Below, piece by piece: positions 35,804 through 44,690 of a stretch of 64,000 nt of DNA (positions within the stretch are counted from its first letter, which is position 1; the number at the start of each line of letters is the position of its first letter). Source of the DNA: Chryseobacterium sp. 36-9 (GTDB lineage: Bacteria; Bacteroidota; Bacteroidia; Flavobacteriales; Weeksellaceae); the NCBI GenBank assembly GCA_001898785.1, contig MKVE01000020.1:1-64000 (forward strand). The letters run 5' to 3'. A program made the position numbers and the translations under genes. The notes under the pieces were generated by a model, which was given only the letters and a program-made list of their open reading frames with translations, was not told the DNA's origin and searched no databases.

Positions 35804-37348
35804 ATGAAGAGAACGGTTATTCTTTTTGTATTAAGCATCATTTTTTCTTGCCAATCCGTTAAGAAAAACAATCTTTTCCTTGAAAAGAAAATTTCTGTTT
35901 CACAACTGAAAGCAGATGTCGATTTTGCTTATAGCAAATTGCAACGCTTTCATCCAAATCTCTATTGGTACATTACAAAAGAAGAACTGGATTACAAGTT
36001 TGACAGCCTCAAAAACAGTTTGTCAAAACCTTTGACGCCTAACGAGTTCTATTTCCAATTATCACCCGTCATTGCAAGTGTGAACGAAGGTCATTTGAGA
36101 TTGAGGGCAATTCCAAGGCAATATACCAAAGCTGAACAAAAAGCATTCAAAACAAAGAAGCCTCTTTTTGCTTTGTTGGATTACAGGATTCTGGATGATA
36201 AGATGTTTGTGGTAGAAAATAAAGAAGATGTTGGCCAAATCAAAAAGGGAACGGAGATTATCAAAATCAATAATGAAAATGTCTCTGATTTAATAAAAAA
36301 ATACAGGAAACTTTACAGTTCCGATGGAAAGAACCAGACTTTTCAAAAATATTTTATGAATCTCTCGTTTTTCAATTATTATACATTGGAAAACGGCTAT
36401 CTGGATAGTGCAAAATTAGTAACCCGATACAATAACAAGCTTGAAAATGTTTCTATTAAAAGACAGAAAAAAACCGAAAAAGAAGTTATTGTAGATAGGG
36501 TACAGCCAAAAATAACGACACTGCAAAAAGTTCAGGATTATGATGCTAATTCCAAAACTTATAACAGAAGCTTTAAGTTCATGAGTCCGGACAGCAGTGT
36601 GGCATATATAAAAGTGAAAACATTCTCTGCAACTCTGGCAAAAAAGTTTTATAAAGAAACTTTTGAAAAAATTAATCACGCAAAATCAAAGTATTTGATT
36701 CTGGATATCAGGGATAATCTGGGCGGTTCACTTTCAGAGATCAATACGCTGTATTCTTACCTTACAAATAAAGAATTTACATTGATAAAGCCTCCGGAAA
36801 TGACTTCCAGAACTTCCGGGATGTATCAGAATTATTTCCGTGGTCAGACTGTTTTTTCTTCAGTTTTTAGTGCTTTTGGTTATCCGTTCTTTTTGGCAGG
36901 CAATTACCTCTTATCATCCAAAAAAGAAGATCACTATTATTTCCGGGAGTTTGCTTCTCGTTCCACAAAACCCAGGTCTAATGCTTTTAAAGGTAAGATT
37001 TATGTCTTGATTAATGGTGCCAGTTTTTCCGCTTCATCCATTATATCAGCAAAACTAAAATATGAAAAAAGAGCGGTAATTGTGGGGGAAGAGACAGGCG
37101 GAGCTAATGACGGAACCGTTGCAGGTGTTAACAATACAGTGACTTTACCTCATTCTAAATTGTCTCTGCCAATAGGCCTCTTTTTAATTCGTCCTAATAT
37201 TGAATTCGAAAATCAAAGCAGGGGCGTGATTCCAAACTTTTCAGTGGATCCGGAATTCGGGAATTTATCAGATTCTGAAGATAAAATCCTGAATTGGGTT
37301 TTGGATGATATTAAATTCCGCAATTCCATTATAGAGAGAAAGAAATGA
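35804..37348 (+). CDS. S41 family peptidase, lipoprotein
   Basis: Envelope protease of the tail-specific/C-terminal processing group. The 514 residues start with a lipoprotein signal (FSC, Cys about 16). They continue with an N-terminal helical region, a PDZ-like segment (about 125-170, KKGTEIIKINNENVSDLIKKY), and the S41 core with YIKVKTFSA, LILDIRDNLGGS (about 298-309) and VLINGASFSASSIISAKLKYEKRAVIVGEETGG (about 404-436). The nucleophile is probably a serine in the GASFSASS segment. Substrates are unknown. It stands alone between the DUF2807 gene and grpE. Confidence 0.85.
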   Translation: MKRTVILFVLSIIFSCQSVKKNNLFLEKKISVSQLKADVDFAYSKLQRFHPNLYWYITKEELDYKFDSLKNSLSKPLTPNEFYFQLSPVIASVNEGHLRLRAIPRQYTKAEQKAFKTKKPLFALLDYRILDDKMFVVENKEDVGQIKKGTEIIKINNENVSDLIKKYRKLYSSDGKNQTFQKYFMNLSFFNYYTLENGYLDSAKLVTRYNNKLENVSIKRQKKTEKEVIVDRVQPKITTLQKVQDYDANSKTYNRSFKFMSPDSSVAYIKVKTFSATLAKKFYKETFEKINHAKSKYLILDIRDNLGGSLSEINTLYSYLTNKEFTLIKPPEMTSRTSGMYQNYFRGQTVFSSVFSAFGYPFFLAGNYLLSSKKEDHYYFREFASRSTKPRSNAFKGKIYVLINGASFSASSIISAKLKYEKRAVIVGEETGGANDGTVAGVNNTVTLPHSKLSLPIGLFLIRPNIEFENQSRGVIPNFSVDPEFGNLSDSEDKILNWVLDDIKFRNSIIERKK

Positions 37349-37498
37349 TATTGTATCTTATTTCTATGAACTTTTGCCTGTAGAATAAAGTCTCATTTAT
37401 CATTTAAATAAAAACTTTTCCGATGAAATTCTGCCTAATTGTCAAAAAATCCGAATTGGCAAAGGAATTGAAAAACAGTTCCTATAAATTAATCGATA

Positions 37499-38038
37499 AT
37501 GGAAGAAAACAAAGATATACACGAGGAAAACCTGGATGCAAACATGCAGAATACTGAATCATCTGAACAGGATAATCAGGAAAATGTGTCACAACAGCAG
37601 TCTGCAGAAGAACTTTTGGCAGAAGAAAAAGACAGATATATCCGTTTGTATGCAGAGTTCGAAAATTATAAAAAAAGAACTCTTAAAGAAAAGAACGAGT
37701 TCTATCTGTATGCTTCAAAAGATTTGATGACGTCTATGCTGGGTGTGTTAGATGATTTCGAAAGAGCTTTGAAGGAAATTGCTAAAAATGGCAATGAAGC
37801 AGATCTTAAAGGTGTTGAACTTATCTATCAGAAATTCAGAAACAAATTGATTGAGAAAGGTCTTAAGCCAATCGAAGTGAATCCAGGTGACGATTTTAAT
37901 GTAGATTTTCACGAAGCTATTACGCAAATCCCAGCCCCAAGCCCTGAATTGAAAGGCAAAATCGTTGATGTTATAGAAACAGGTTATCAGTTGCACGACA
38001 AAGTTATCAGATTTGCTAAAGTTGTAACGGGTAATTAA
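37499..38038 (+). CDS. grpE: GrpE nucleotide exchange factor
   Basis: Exchanges ADP for ATP on DnaK during protein folding. The 179 residues comprise an acidic, Gln/Glu-rich disordered N-terminus (about 1-40), a long coiled-coil helix (ELLAEEKDRYIRLYAEFENYKKRT and onward to about 110) and the C-terminal beta-wing ending with the family motif GYQLHDKVIRFAKVVVG-like (about 160-178). It is followed 71 nt later by dnaJ, the usual Flavobacteriia order grpE-dnaJ with dnaK elsewhere. Confidence 0.96.
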   Translation: MEENKDIHEENLDANMQNTESSEQDNQENVSQQQSAEELLAEEKDRYIRLYAEFENYKKRTLKEKNEFYLYASKDLMTSMLGVLDDFERALKEIAKNGNEADLKGVELIYQKFRNKLIEKGLKPIEVNPGDDFNVDFHEAITQIPAPSPELKGKIVDVIETGYQLHDKVIRFAKVVTGN

Positions 38039-38109
38039 TTTAAGAATTTAGAAAAAAAATGTATTAGATAATAGATTGCGGGCCAATCAACATATATCAA
38101 TCATCAATT

Positions 38110-39231
38110 ATGAGTAAGCGAGATTATTACGAAGTTTTAGAAATATCCAAATCGGCCAGTACGGAGGAAATCAAGAAAGCCTACAGAAAAATGGCAATCA
38201 AATATCACCCGGACAAAAACCCAGGTGATAAAGATGCAGAAGAAAAATTCAAAGAAGCGGCCGAGGCTTATGAAGTACTGAGCGATGACAACAAAAGGGC
38301 AAGGTATGACCAGTTTGGACATGCCGGAATGGGCGGTGCAGCAGGCGGCGGCTTTGGTGGTTTTGGTGGCGGAATGAATATGGAGGATATTTTTAGCCAG
38401 TTCGGCGATATCTTTGGTGGACATTTTGGTGGAGGCTTTGGCGGTGGTCAAAGACAACAGCAATCTCGCGGCTCCAACCTGAGAATCCGTATCAAGCTGA
38501 ATCTTGAAGAGATGATTAACGGGACACAGAAAACCGTTAAAGTTAAAAAGATGAAATTGGCTGCAGGTGTTACTTCTAAAACCTGTCCTACTTGCCAGGG
38601 AAGCGGTGTTCAGGTAAAAGTAATGAACACGATGTTCGGACAAATGCAAACACAAACCACTTGTGGCACTTGTCAGGGTGTTGGAAAAGTGGCTGACAAG
38701 ATTCCTTCCGGAGCTAATGCACAAGGCCTTATCAAAGAAGAGGAAGAAATCACCATCAATATTCCTGCTGGGGCAAGAGACGGCATCCAACTGAATGTGA
38801 GAGGAAAAGGAAACGATGCGCCGCTTGGAGGAACTCCCGGTGATCTTTTGGTTGTAGTAGAGGAAGAGGTGGATAAACTCATCAAAAGAGAAGGTGACAA
38901 CCTTCATCAGGAGTTATATATTTCGTTTGCGGAGGCTGCTTTGGGCACTTCGAAAGAAATCAATGTGGTTGGTGGAAAAGTGAAAATCAAAGTAGATGAA
39001 GGGACACAGTCCGGTAAAATCCTTAGATTGGCTGGAAAAGGGCTTCCTAATATTGAAGGTTACGGCGGAAAAGGCGATATGTTTGTTCATATCAACGTAT
39101 GGACACCACAAAAACTGACAAAAGAACAAAAAGAATTCTTTCAAAGTCAGCTGGAAAGCGGCGATATGAATGCCGAACCAACCGGAAAGGAAAAGACATT
39201 CTTCGAAAAAGTAAAAGATATGTTCAACTAA
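38110..39231 (+). CDS. dnaJ: DnaJ (Hsp40) with only one zinc centre
   Basis: Co-chaperone that delivers substrates to DnaK and stimulates its ATPase. The 373 residues: J-domain (about 4-67, HPD at 33-35), Gly/Phe-rich linker (about 72-118), a reduced zinc domain and two C-terminal substrate-binding domains. Only two CxxCxGxG repeats are present, at C159-C162 (CPTCQGSG) and C185-C188 (CGTCQGVG). The first and fourth repeats of canonical DnaJ, which together form zinc site I, are replaced by non-Cys sequence, while repeats 2 and 3, zinc site II, remain. Confidence 0.95.
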   Translation: MSKRDYYEVLEISKSASTEEIKKAYRKMAIKYHPDKNPGDKDAEEKFKEAAEAYEVLSDDNKRARYDQFGHAGMGGAAGGGFGGFGGGMNMEDIFSQFGDIFGGHFGGGFGGGQRQQQSRGSNLRIRIKLNLEEMINGTQKTVKVKKMKLAAGVTSKTCPTCQGSGVQVKVMNTMFGQMQTQTTCGTCQGVGKVADKIPSGANAQGLIKEEEEITINIPAGARDGIQLNVRGKGNDAPLGGTPGDLLVVVEEEVDKLIKREGDNLHQELYISFAEAALGTSKEINVVGGKVKIKVDEGTQSGKILRLAGKGLPNIEGYGGKGDMFVHINVWTPQKLTKEQKEFFQSQLESGDMNAEPTGKEKTFFEKVKDMFN

Positions 39232-39236
39232 GCATA

Positions 39237-39270
39237 AAAAAAGAGACTTAAATTTTAAGTCTCTTTTTTA
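39237..39270. terminator. Bidirectional terminator between dnaJ and the DtxR-type gene
   Basis: AAAAAGAGACTTA pairs with TAAGTCTCTTTTT around a short AATTT loop. A- and T-tracts allow use on both strands; it overlaps the stop codon of the convergent gene at 39268. Confidence 0.85.
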
Positions 39271-39915
39271 TTTCACCAGCAATCTGTCACAAACCGTTTT
39301 GCTGAAATTCTCTTCCTGATTATTGTAAAAAACCTTCATGGACTGGTCAAATTCTTCCCTTTGCAAAACCTTGATTTCTGTTCCAAGACTTAGATTTCTT
39401 TTATTAAGGAAGTTAAGAAATTCTTCAGAAGAAGTCGTTACGGAGGCTAATTCTACTGTTTCGTTTTCTTTACACTTGCTCAATTTTTTCAAATCGGGCT
39501 GTATTACATTACCGTCTTTGTCAGGGATTGGTTCACCGTGAGGATCCACTTTTGGATAATTCAGGATTTCGTCCATTTTATCAAAAAATAGTTCCGAATG
39601 GATGTGTTCCAATTGTTCAGCAATTTCGTGAACATTCTCCCAGCCAAATCCCATTTTTTCTACCAGGAACATTTCTGTCAACCTGTGTTTTCTTACAATG
39701 AGCGAAGCCTCTTTTTTCCCGGATTCCGTCAATCTGATAGGTTTGTATGATTCATATTTTACCCAGTTTTTGTCCGCAAACTTTTTAATCATACTATTCA
39801 CAGACGGCATTTTGATGTTAAGCTGTCGGCTCAGATCATTCACAGAAACTTCATCATTCTCATTCACAAGATGATAAAGCGCTTTCAGATAATTTTCTTC
39901 TGTCAAAGAATTCAT
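39268..39915 (-). CDS. DtxR/MntR-family metal-dependent regulator
   Basis: Iron- or manganese-responsive repressor. The 215 residues: N-terminal winged helix (about 1-65; ENYLKALYHLV and SVNSMIKKFADKNWVKYE), dimerisation/metal-binding domain (about 66-140; HRLTEMFLVEKMGFGWENVHEIAEQLEHIHSE with the His/Glu ligands) and a C-terminal SH3-like FeoA domain (about 150-215). The DPHGEPIPD signature at about 123-131 is typical. Whether it senses Fe2+ or Mn2+ cannot be told by eye. Confidence 0.9.
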   Translation of the reverse strand: MNSLTEENYLKALYHLVNENDEVSVNDLSRQLNIKMPSVNSMIKKFADKNWVKYESYKPIRLTESGKKEASLIVRKHRLTEMFLVEKMGFGWENVHEIAEQLEHIHSELFFDKMDEILNYPKVDPHGEPIPDKDGNVIQPDLKKLSKCKENETVELASVTTSSEEFLNFLNKRNLSLGTEIKVLQREEFDQSMKVFYNNQEENFSKTVCDRLLVK

Positions 39916-39987
39916 ATTTCAAAGATAAGAAAAAGTTAGAAGGGATTATATTTTATTCTAACAATTTAATTTTAATTGATAAATCAA

Positions 39988-39995
39988 TACCTTTG
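39988..39995 (+). promoter_or_regulatory. -7 box upstream of the aldolase-like gene
   Basis: TACCTTTG is a perfect TAnnTTTG match 24 nt before the ATG at 40020. It overlaps the alternative upstream start at 39993, which argues for the downstream start. Confidence 0.5.
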
Positions 39996-40019
39996 ATATC
40001 TATAAAAGAAGAAGAAATA

Positions 40020-41051
40020 ATGAAGAAATATTCCTTTAAAAATGATTATTCGGAAGGTTGCCATCCTAATATATTAGAAGCATTAATCAAAACTAACCTC
40101 GTTCAGCAAAATGGTTACGGTTACGATGATTATTCTGCAGAAGCCAGAGCATTAATCAAGCAAAAAATGAATTATCCAAACGCAGATATTCATTTTGTGA
40201 GTGGTGGAACGCAAGCTAATCTATTAATCATTTCTTCGGTTCTTCGTCCCCACGAGAGTGTTGTTTCTGCGGAAACAGGTCATATTTTTACCAACGAAAC
40301 AGGCGCAATTGAAGCAACCGGACACAAAGTTCACGGGCTTGTTACAGAAGATGGAAAACTAAAGCCAGAGCACATCCAATTGGTTTTGGATACGCATACG
40401 AATAAGCCTCATCAAGTCAAGCAAAAATTAGTTTACATTTCGAATTCTACGGAGGTTGGGACGATCTACACCAAGAAAGAATTGCAAGAATTATCAGCAT
40501 TTTGCAAAGCCAATGATTTGTATCTTTTCATGGATGGCGCAAGATTGGGACAAGCTTTAACTTCCGATATCAATGATTTGACATTGGAAGATATTGCTAA
40601 GCTGACAGATGTTTTCTATCTAGGTGGAACAAAAAATGGTGCTCTATTGGGCGAAGCGATTGTCATTACCAATGACAAACTGGGAGAAGAATTCGGATTC
40701 CATATCAAGCAAAAAGGAGCGATGTTGGCGAAAGGCAGATTGTTGGGCATTCAGTTTTTGGAATTGATGAAAAATGATTTGTATTTCGATTTGGCAAAAC
40801 ATTCCAACGTTCAGGCGATGAAAATCAAATCTGCTTTTCAGAACAAAGGTTTCCAATTTTTATCCGATACATTCACCAATCAGATTTTTCCAATCTTAAC
40901 CAATTCTCAAATCGAAAAATTATCAGAAAATTTTGATTTTTATGTTTGGAAAAAGATGGATCAAGAAAATTCTGCAATCCGATTGATCACTTCTTGGGCA
41001 ATTTCTGATGAGATGATAGAAGATTTTGTAAAAGAAATCCAATTATTATAA
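40020..41051 (+). CDS. Threonine aldolase / beta-eliminating lyase family PLP enzyme
   Basis: PLP-dependent enzyme of the low-specificity threonine aldolase type, probably cleaving L-threonine or allo-threonine to glycine and acetaldehyde. From the ATG at 40020 it has 343 residues beginning MKKYSFKNDYSEGCHP. An in-frame ATG 27 nt upstream sits on the predicted promoter box. Family features: SGGTQANLL (about 60-68), DGARLGQAL with the PLP-pyridine Asp, and GGTKNGALLGEA with the likely Schiff-base Lys. Substrate is from family only. Confidence 0.85.
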   Translation: MKKYSFKNDYSEGCHPNILEALIKTNLVQQNGYGYDDYSAEARALIKQKMNYPNADIHFVSGGTQANLLIISSVLRPHESVVSAETGHIFTNETGAIEATGHKVHGLVTEDGKLKPEHIQLVLDTHTNKPHQVKQKLVYISNSTEVGTIYTKKELQELSAFCKANDLYLFMDGARLGQALTSDINDLTLEDIAKLTDVFYLGGTKNGALLGEAIVITNDKLGEEFGFHIKQKGAMLAKGRLLGIQFLELMKNDLYFDLAKHSNVQAMKIKSAFQNKGFQFLSDTFTNQIFPILTNSQIEKLSENFDFYVWKKMDQENSAIRLITSWAISDEMIEDFVKEIQLL

Positions 41052-41056
41052 AACAA

Positions 41057-41083
41057 AAAACTCCCGACTAAATCGGGAGTTTG
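41057..41083. terminator. Terminator between aldolase-like gene and lgt
   Basis: AACTCCCGA (41059-41067), loop CTAAA, TCGGGAGTT (41073-41081), with A-tract before and T-rich sequence after; usable by both convergent genes. Confidence 0.8.
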
Positions 41084-41086
41084 ATT

Positions 41087-42358
41087 TTATGCAGCGGCTT
41101 CCTCTTTCGGAAGTTTGAATTTCTTAGAATAAATCATAATCAGGAATCCTGCAATCATAAACGGTATGCTCAAAACCTGACCTGTATTCAGTCCGGCAAA
41201 TTGGATGAATTCATCACCCTGCGGTTCTTTCAGGAATTCTACAAAAAATCTCACTGCCCACAGAATGATAAAGAACAATCCAAATAACCAGCCTTGCTGA
41301 TACTTTTTGTCGGTCTTACGATAAAGAAACCATAATAGTACAAACAAACAGAAATAGCCAACGGCTTCAAATAATTGGCTTGGATAGCGCGGAATCGTTA
41401 CACCATATTCAGAACTTTGTTGTGGAAAAAGAATTGCGAATGGTGAACTTGGGTCAACCGGCTTTCCGATGATTTCCGAATTGAAAAAATTTCCCATTCT
41501 CACAAAAGCACCACCTAAAGCGACTACAATTCCGATTCTGTCATAGACCCAAAACGGATTTTTCTTAATAATTTTAAAACTGTAATATAAAGTGGTAAAA
41601 ATCAAAGCAATCGTTGCACCGTGACTAGCCAGACCGGAAAATCCTGTAAAATGCAAACCGCCTTTGGTACTGATAGGCAAGAAAACACTGAAAAAATCTT
41701 CTTTAAACAATTCCGGCTGATAGAAAATAACATGTCCCAATCTTGCACCGAGTATAGTTCCTATTAAAGTCCAGGTGAAAAGAGGCTCCAGGAATTTTTC
41801 ATCAACACCATCAATCTTAAAAATTTTCGCCATGATTACATAACCAAGCCCAAATGCAAAAATGAACATCAAGCTATAGAAATGCAGCATTACAGGACCA
41901 AGAGGAATTCCTTTCATTGGATCCCAGATTTTGAATTGGGTTTCCAGTTCAGTATTGTCGGTTGGTTTCAGAATCTTATCAGATTTCAGAAGATATTTAA
42001 AATTCTCAATGTTTTTCTGTTCAAAAACAGATTCTACCGGCTTGAAATTTTTATCCAGAAACTGGAATTTGTTAGTCTTGAATGTTTCTAAAATATTCTG
42101 AATATTCGCCAAATGTTCTGCAGATTCCGCCTTGATATTATCTTCATTCAGTATAATCAATTCATTCGGAATGTTTTTAGAAGCTTGTTGATAAAGCTCA
42201 TTGCTGCTTTGAGTTGCAAAAATTTTTACAGTCAGATCTTCTTGGTTATTGATTTTAAGAGTTCCATCGGAAAGACCAATGGAAGAGGTTTGAGAAGAAA
42301 ATAACTGGAAAATTCCTGCAAAAAGGATTAGATAAAATCTAAGAAAAATATTGTTCAT
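41087..42358 (-). CDS. lgt: Prolipoprotein diacylglyceryl transferase with long N-terminal extension
   Basis: Transfers diacylglycerol from phosphatidylglycerol to the lipobox cysteine of prolipoproteins at the inner membrane. Standard Lgt has about 260-300 residues; this one has 423. The core (about 150-423) has the expected multiple membrane segments and the Lgt signature around 283-298 (GGAFVRMGNFFNSEIIGKP, key Arg, Asn and Glu). The first 145 residues are extra: a signal-peptide-like segment (about 8-23, ending FSSQ) and a soluble region of roughly 120 residues without family resemblance that I can name. It is probably co-transcribed with yidD (12-nt gap). Confidence 0.9.
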   Translation of the reverse strand: MNNIFLRFYLILFAGIFQLFSSQTSSIGLSDGTLKINNQEDLTVKIFATQSSNELYQQASKNIPNELIILNEDNIKAESAEHLANIQNILETFKTNKFQFLDKNFKPVESVFEQKNIENFKYLLKSDKILKPTDNTELETQFKIWDPMKGIPLGPVMLHFYSLMFIFAFGLGYVIMAKIFKIDGVDEKFLEPLFTWTLIGTILGARLGHVIFYQPELFKEDFFSVFLPISTKGGLHFTGFSGLASHGATIALIFTTLYYSFKIIKKNPFWVYDRIGIVVALGGAFVRMGNFFNSEIIGKPVDPSSPFAILFPQQSSEYGVTIPRYPSQLFEAVGYFCLFVLLWFLYRKTDKKYQQGWLFGLFFIILWAVRFFVEFLKEPQGDEFIQFAGLNTGQVLSIPFMIAGFLIMIYSKKFKLPKEEAAA

Positions 42359-42370
42359 TGATTGATTATT

Positions 42371-42607
42371 TTAATGTTGTTTTGGCGGAACCGGATCATA
42401 ACCTTCACCACCCCAAGGGTGACAGCTACTGATTCTTTTGATTGCAAGCCAGCTTCCTTTGAAAAGTCCATGAACTTTCAGCGCTTCCAAAGTATAATGT
42501 GAACAGGTTGGGTCGTATCTGCAGTTTTTCCCTAGCCAAGGCGAGATACAATACTGATAAAATTTTATCATTATCACAAATGGAAAAGTGAGAATCCTGT
42601 TTAACAT
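42371..42607 (-). CDS. yidD: Membrane protein insertion efficiency factor YidD
   Basis: Small membrane-associated protein that assists YidC/Sec insertion. The 78 residues show the family pattern: an N-terminal amphipathic helix, [22 protein letters not shown] with three Cys, [24 protein letters not shown], and the [10 protein letters not shown] tail. It is upstream of lgt in the same direction. Confidence 0.95.
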   Translation of the reverse strand: MLNRILTFPFVIMIKFYQYCISPWLGKNCRYDPTCSHYTLEALKVHGLFKGSWLAIKRISSCHPWGGEGYDPVPPKQH

Positions 42608-42931
42608 TTTGGTTTTACTAATACAAAAATAACAGAAAAAAGCTAATGGGAATCAAATTTAACCAACAATAACATTAATCTTTCTTTATTTTGATACTGC
42701 TATTTCCCTTCTTAGTTTTAATGGCTCGCAGAAAGTTTCACGTTTTTAACTTCTTGTATGCACAGTCTCAAATTCTAAGTAAAGTGCTCTAATAAAATTA
42801 GGTTACAATTCTTTGGTAAAAAATTCTTGTTTATTAACGGAATTTAAACTATTGTTTAAATCAATCTTATCATTATAGATTTTATATCTCAAAAACTTGA
42901 AAATGATTGGTAAAAACAAGACTTTTGCAAA
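42608..42931. promoter_or_regulatory. yidD-MFS intergenic region with a 20-bp dyad
   Basis: Gene-free 324 nt between divergent genes. The one feature I can support is ATTTAAAC-TATT-GTTTAAAT at 42842-42861, a perfect dyad with 8-bp arms about 70 nt before the MFS start. It could be an operator for a TetR- or MarR-type repressor encoded elsewhere. Confidence 0.4.
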
Positions 42932-44083
42932 ATGGATAAAAGAATATTTCCGTTGGCTTTGGGCGCATTAGGAATTGGAACTACAGAGTTTGTGATTATG
43001 GGCCTATTGCCGGACGTTGCAAAATCCCTGAACATATCAATCCCACAGGCCGGACATTTGATTTCGTCTTATGCATTCGGCGTTGTCGTCGGGGCTCCCG
43101 TTTTAATTGCTTATGCGGCCAAATTTCCACCGAAGAAAATTCTGGCATTCCTGATGATTGCATTTGTGATTTTCAACGCATTGTCCGCACTGGTCAATGA
43201 TTATTATACCATGATGGTTGTGAGATTCTTCTCAGGGCTTCCACACGGGGCTTTTTTCGGAGTCGGAACTGTGGTGGCAACAAGATTGGCAAAACCCGGC
43301 AAACAAGCGCAAAGCATCGCCATGATGTTCACCGGATTAACATTGGCCAACCTGGCAATGGTTCCGTTTGTAACCTGGTTGGGGCATCAGCTAAGCTGGC
43401 GTTATGCATTCGGTGTTGTTTCTGTTTTAGGACTTTTAACGTTGATTAGTTTAAAATTCCTTTTGCCTTATATGGACAGTCTGCGCACAACAACACTCAG
43501 AGACGAGCTGGAGTTTTTCAAATCTGCAAAAGCCTGGCACATCATCGCAATTACCGGAATCGGGTTTGGAGGTTTGTTTGCGTGGTTCAGCTATATCACA
43601 CCTTTGATGACTAATGTTTCCAGATTCGAAACGGATTTTATCGCTTACATTATGGTTTTAGCCGGCGCCGGAATGGTAGTCGGGAATTTTCTTGGCGGCA
43701 TAATGGCTGACAAAATGCGACCGGCTTTAGCTGCGGCAATTTTGCTTAGTGCGATGATTCTGGCTCTGATTGGTGTTTTCTTCTTTTCAGAAAACCAGTC
43801 GGTTTCATTGGTTCTGACTTTTGTCTGTGGTGCTTTATCTATGGCTGTGGGAACACCGGTTAATATTATAATGCTGCGTTCTGCCAAAAACTCGGAAATG
43901 ATGGCGGCGGCTTTTATGCAGGCGGCGTTCAATGTGGGAAATTCACTAGGTGCTTTCTTTGGTGGTTTACCTTTGGAATTCGGTTTGTCATATAATTATC
44001 CTTCGTTGGTTGGTGCTGGTTTAGCAGGAATCGGGTTGTTGCTTTGTATCGCATTTATCAAAAAATATAAGCCGGTTATTTAG
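42932..44083 (+). CDS. MFS transporter of the AraJ / sugar-efflux type
   Basis: Inner-membrane drug:H+ antiporter-1-like exporter. The 383 residues have 12 predicted membrane helices. They begin FPLALGALGIGTTEFVIMGLLPDVA, the hallmark of AraJ/PbuE/NepI-like exporters, followed by the loop and helix segment RFFSGLPHGAFFGVG (motif A-like region). No partner gene is next to it; it overlaps the convergent AlkB-like gene by 8 nt. Substrate unknown; sugar, nucleoside or drug efflux are all seen in this group. Confidence 0.88.
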   Translation: MDKRIFPLALGALGIGTTEFVIMGLLPDVAKSLNISIPQAGHLISSYAFGVVVGAPVLIAYAAKFPPKKILAFLMIAFVIFNALSALVNDYYTMMVVRFFSGLPHGAFFGVGTVVATRLAKPGKQAQSIAMMFTGLTLANLAMVPFVTWLGHQLSWRYAFGVVSVLGLLTLISLKFLLPYMDSLRTTTLRDELEFFKSAKAWHIIAITGIGFGGLFAWFSYITPLMTNVSRFETDFIAYIMVLAGAGMVVGNFLGGIMADKMRPALAAAILLSAMILALIGVFFFSENQSVSLVLTFVCGALSMAVGTPVNIIMLRSAKNSEMMAAAFMQAAFNVGNSLGAFFGGLPLEFGLSYNYPSLVGAGLAGIGLLLCIAFIKKYKPVI

Positions 44084-44690
44084 ACTTATCAATTGTCCGG
44101 AAAGTCAGGCTGATTCTCGGTTTGATGATTTTTGTGGTCGTTGGTAATCTGTGAAGCCAGAATTTTTGTGTTGTATCTTTCATCATCAGCAGGCTTCCGT
44201 TTTCTAGAATCAATGAAACTAATTCTTTCGTAGTTTTATGTTTGAAATTGAATTTTCGCTCTGCACCAAAACTCACGGAACTAATTGCGCCATTATCTTT
44301 CAAATCCTTTTCGCCGTCACTGTGATAAGCCATTCCTTCGGATCCGTCGTGATAGAGATTCAGTAAACAGGAATTAAAAGTCTCGCCACTTACGTTTTCA
44401 ATTTTTTCTTTAATTTCAAGAAGAGTTTTGTTCCAGGGCAACGCTGTTTTTGTTCTTCCGGAATAAGTATAACTGAATTCCTCATTACCGTACCAAGCCA
44501 CTTTTCTTTTGGTTTCAATCAATTTTCCGAAGATGACTGCTTCATCACTTTTCCATTCAACTTTGGTCATTAATTTTTGAAAATAATCGTTCGCTTCTTC
44601 CTCAGAAAATATTTTTCCATAGTAAGAAGTTGTTCCATCGTAGGGCAGAATGTTTTCTATGATGTCGAATTGGTCGTCAAAAAGGCTCAT
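44076..44690 (-). CDS. AlkB-like 2-oxoglutarate/Fe(II) dioxygenase
   Basis: Probable oxidative demethylase of alkylated DNA or RNA. The 204-residue protein has the iron-binding H-x-D in AYHSDGEKDL (about 118-127), the distal His in KFWLHRLP (about 180) and the 2-oxoglutarate-binding RISLTFR (about 193-199). SSVSFGAERKFNF lies between them, as in ALKBH2/3-like bacterial proteins. It is the last gene of a three-gene unit with the Na+/H+ antiporter and an NTF2-like lipoprotein; its ATG overlaps the preceding stop codon by one base, indicating coupled translation. Confidence 0.9.
   Translation of the reverse strand: MSLFDDQFDIIENILPYDGTTSYYGKIFSEEEANDYFQKLMTKVEWKSDEAVIFGKLIETKRKVAWYGNEEFSYTYSGRTKTALPWNKTLLEIKEKIENVSGETFNSCLLNLYHDGSEGMAYHSDGEKDLKDNGAISSVSFGAERKFNFKHKTTKELVSLILENGSLLMMKDTTQKFWLHRLPTTTKIIKPRISLTFRTIDKSK

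Noticed and set aside
37489-37500. ATTAATCGATAA near the grpE start as a LacI-type operator
   Set aside because: Shares only the ATCGAT core; the outer TGCA/TGTA bases are missing and grpE is unrelated to pectin.
38137-38907. A 256-codon minus-strand frame inside dnaJ
   Set aside because: Long only because of the Gly-rich dnaJ composition; dnaJ itself is unambiguous on the plus strand.
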